From NCBI GenBank assembly GCA_015485845.1, contig WFSU01000152.1, forward strand, positions 1-5,590: DNA of 5,590 nucleotides. The letters are read 5' to 3'. Source of the stretch: Nitratifractor sp. (lineage in GTDB: Bacteria; Campylobacterota; Campylobacteria; Campylobacterales; Sulfurovaceae). The position numbers and the translations under genes were made by a program. The notes under the pieces are model-generated. The model did no database searches and was not told the origin of the DNA. It saw only the letters and a program-made list of their open reading frames with translations. Below are positions 5,291 through 5,590 of the stretch, piece after piece. The number at the start of each line of letters is the position of its first letter. The stretch's first letter is position 1.

Positions 5291-5312
5291 CCATAGCAGG
5301 ACACTGCTATGG
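5291..5312 (+). promoter_or_regulatory. Perfect 9-bp hairpin enclosing the murD start codon
   Basis: Arms CCATAGCAG (5291-5299) and CTGCTATGG (5304-5312) pair perfectly around the loop GACA. The murD ATG (5309-5311) lies in the 3' arm, and the only Shine-Dalgarno-like sequence, AGGA (5298-5301, 7-nt spacer), straddles the stem top and loop. The 5' arm also carries TAG (5294-5296), which is in frame with murD. If the hairpin forms in mRNA, it would hide the start codon and lower or regulate murD translation. Confidence 0.6.
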
Positions 5313-5590
5313 CACTGAGTCTCATCGGCTACGGCCTCACCACCCGCGCCATCGCCCGCTATCTTGGAGGCGACCAAACCTTCTACGATGACCGCACCGA
5401 AGAGCCCCGGGAAGATGATGAAGGCAACCGCATCCTCCCCACCAGCCACTTCGACCCCGACCAAAGCGACCTCGAAATCCTCACCCCGAGTATTCCGCCC
5501 CATCACCCCATCCTAAAAACCGCCCGCAATCCCATCAGTGAATACGACTTTTTCCTCGGAGACCACCAAAGCAGTGTCATCCCCACCAAC
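5309..5590 (+). CDS. murD: UDP-N-acetylmuramoylalanine-D-glutamate ligase MurD, N-terminal part (cut by the window edge)
   Basis: The 94 visible codons are open to the window end and encode the N-terminal, UDP-binding Rossmann-like domain of MurD, which adds D-Glu to UDP-MurNAc-L-Ala in the cytoplasm. Recognised features: SLIGYGLTTRAIARYL (4-19), FYDD (25-28), ILPTSHFDPDQSDLEI (42-57), TPSIPPHHP (59-67, matching the SPGIP motif) and ISEYDFF (76-82, matching the ISDIELF motif). The compact layout is like the short epsilonproteobacterial MurD (about 400 aa in total) as I remember it. The ATP-binding GKTTT loop and the rest of the catalytic domain are not visible. The start is fixed because an in-frame TAG lies only four codons upstream, with no other start codon between. 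It follows mraY, its usual partner. The start codon lies within a hairpin repeat. Confidence 0.92.
   Translation, partial: MALSLIGYGLTTRAIARYLGGDQTFYDDRTEEPREDDEGNRILPTSHFDPDQSDLEILTPSIPPHHPILKTARNPISEYDFFLGDHQSSVIPTN

Noticed and set aside
5199..5318. A 39-codon frame (ATG 5199, TGA 5316-5318) between mraY and murD
   Set aside because: It lies almost wholly in the hairpins and heptamer array and has no ribosome binding site; peptides rich in YSLFTIHYSL are typical of translated repeats.

Overview
The window looks like a chromosomal housekeeping segment from a Campylobacterota (epsilonproteobacterial) genome, probably an environmental Sulfurovum/Sulfurimonas/Nitratifractor-like organism. The main evidence is a MurD N-terminus of the short epsilon type (GYG-TT, FYDD, ISEYDFF) directly after mraY, with gpmI and fabG beside it, a grouping I remember from Campylobacter. 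Third codon positions are GC-rich, unlike host-associated Campylobacter or Helicobacter. The assignment comes from memory of protein families, not from a search.

Layout, left to right: the N-terminus of a response regulator (minus, cut by the left edge); a divergent promoter region; a His/Ala/Asp-rich lipoprotein of unknown function (plus); a 95-bp convergent gap with a hairpin pair and a degenerate heptamer array; fabG (minus); a divergent promoter region with an inverted repeat; a short YchJ-family SEC-C protein (plus); a convergent gap with a perfect heptamer array and two inverted palindromes; gpmI (minus); a 69-bp divergent gap; mraY (plus); a 122-bp spacer with two related hairpins around a third heptamer array; and the start of murD (plus, cut by the right edge).

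The genes serve separate core functions. FabG reduces beta-ketoacyl-ACP in fatty acid synthesis. GpmI interconverts 3- and 2-phosphoglycerate. MraY and MurD act in peptidoglycan precursor synthesis and probably form one transcription unit. I see no defence island, CRISPR array, prophage, insertion sequence or RNA gene.

The unusual content is between the genes. Three heptamer arrays share the pattern GTGRRTA (degenerate in one case), and each lies next to a palindromic hairpin at a gene border. These repeats supply or surround the stop codons of ychJ and gpmI and the start codon of murD. The murD ATG lies in the stem of a perfect 9-bp hairpin. Two genes (the response regulator and ychJ) have a TACRAT -10-like box exactly 6 nt before an ATG with no Shine-Dalgarno sequence, which suggests leaderless transcripts.
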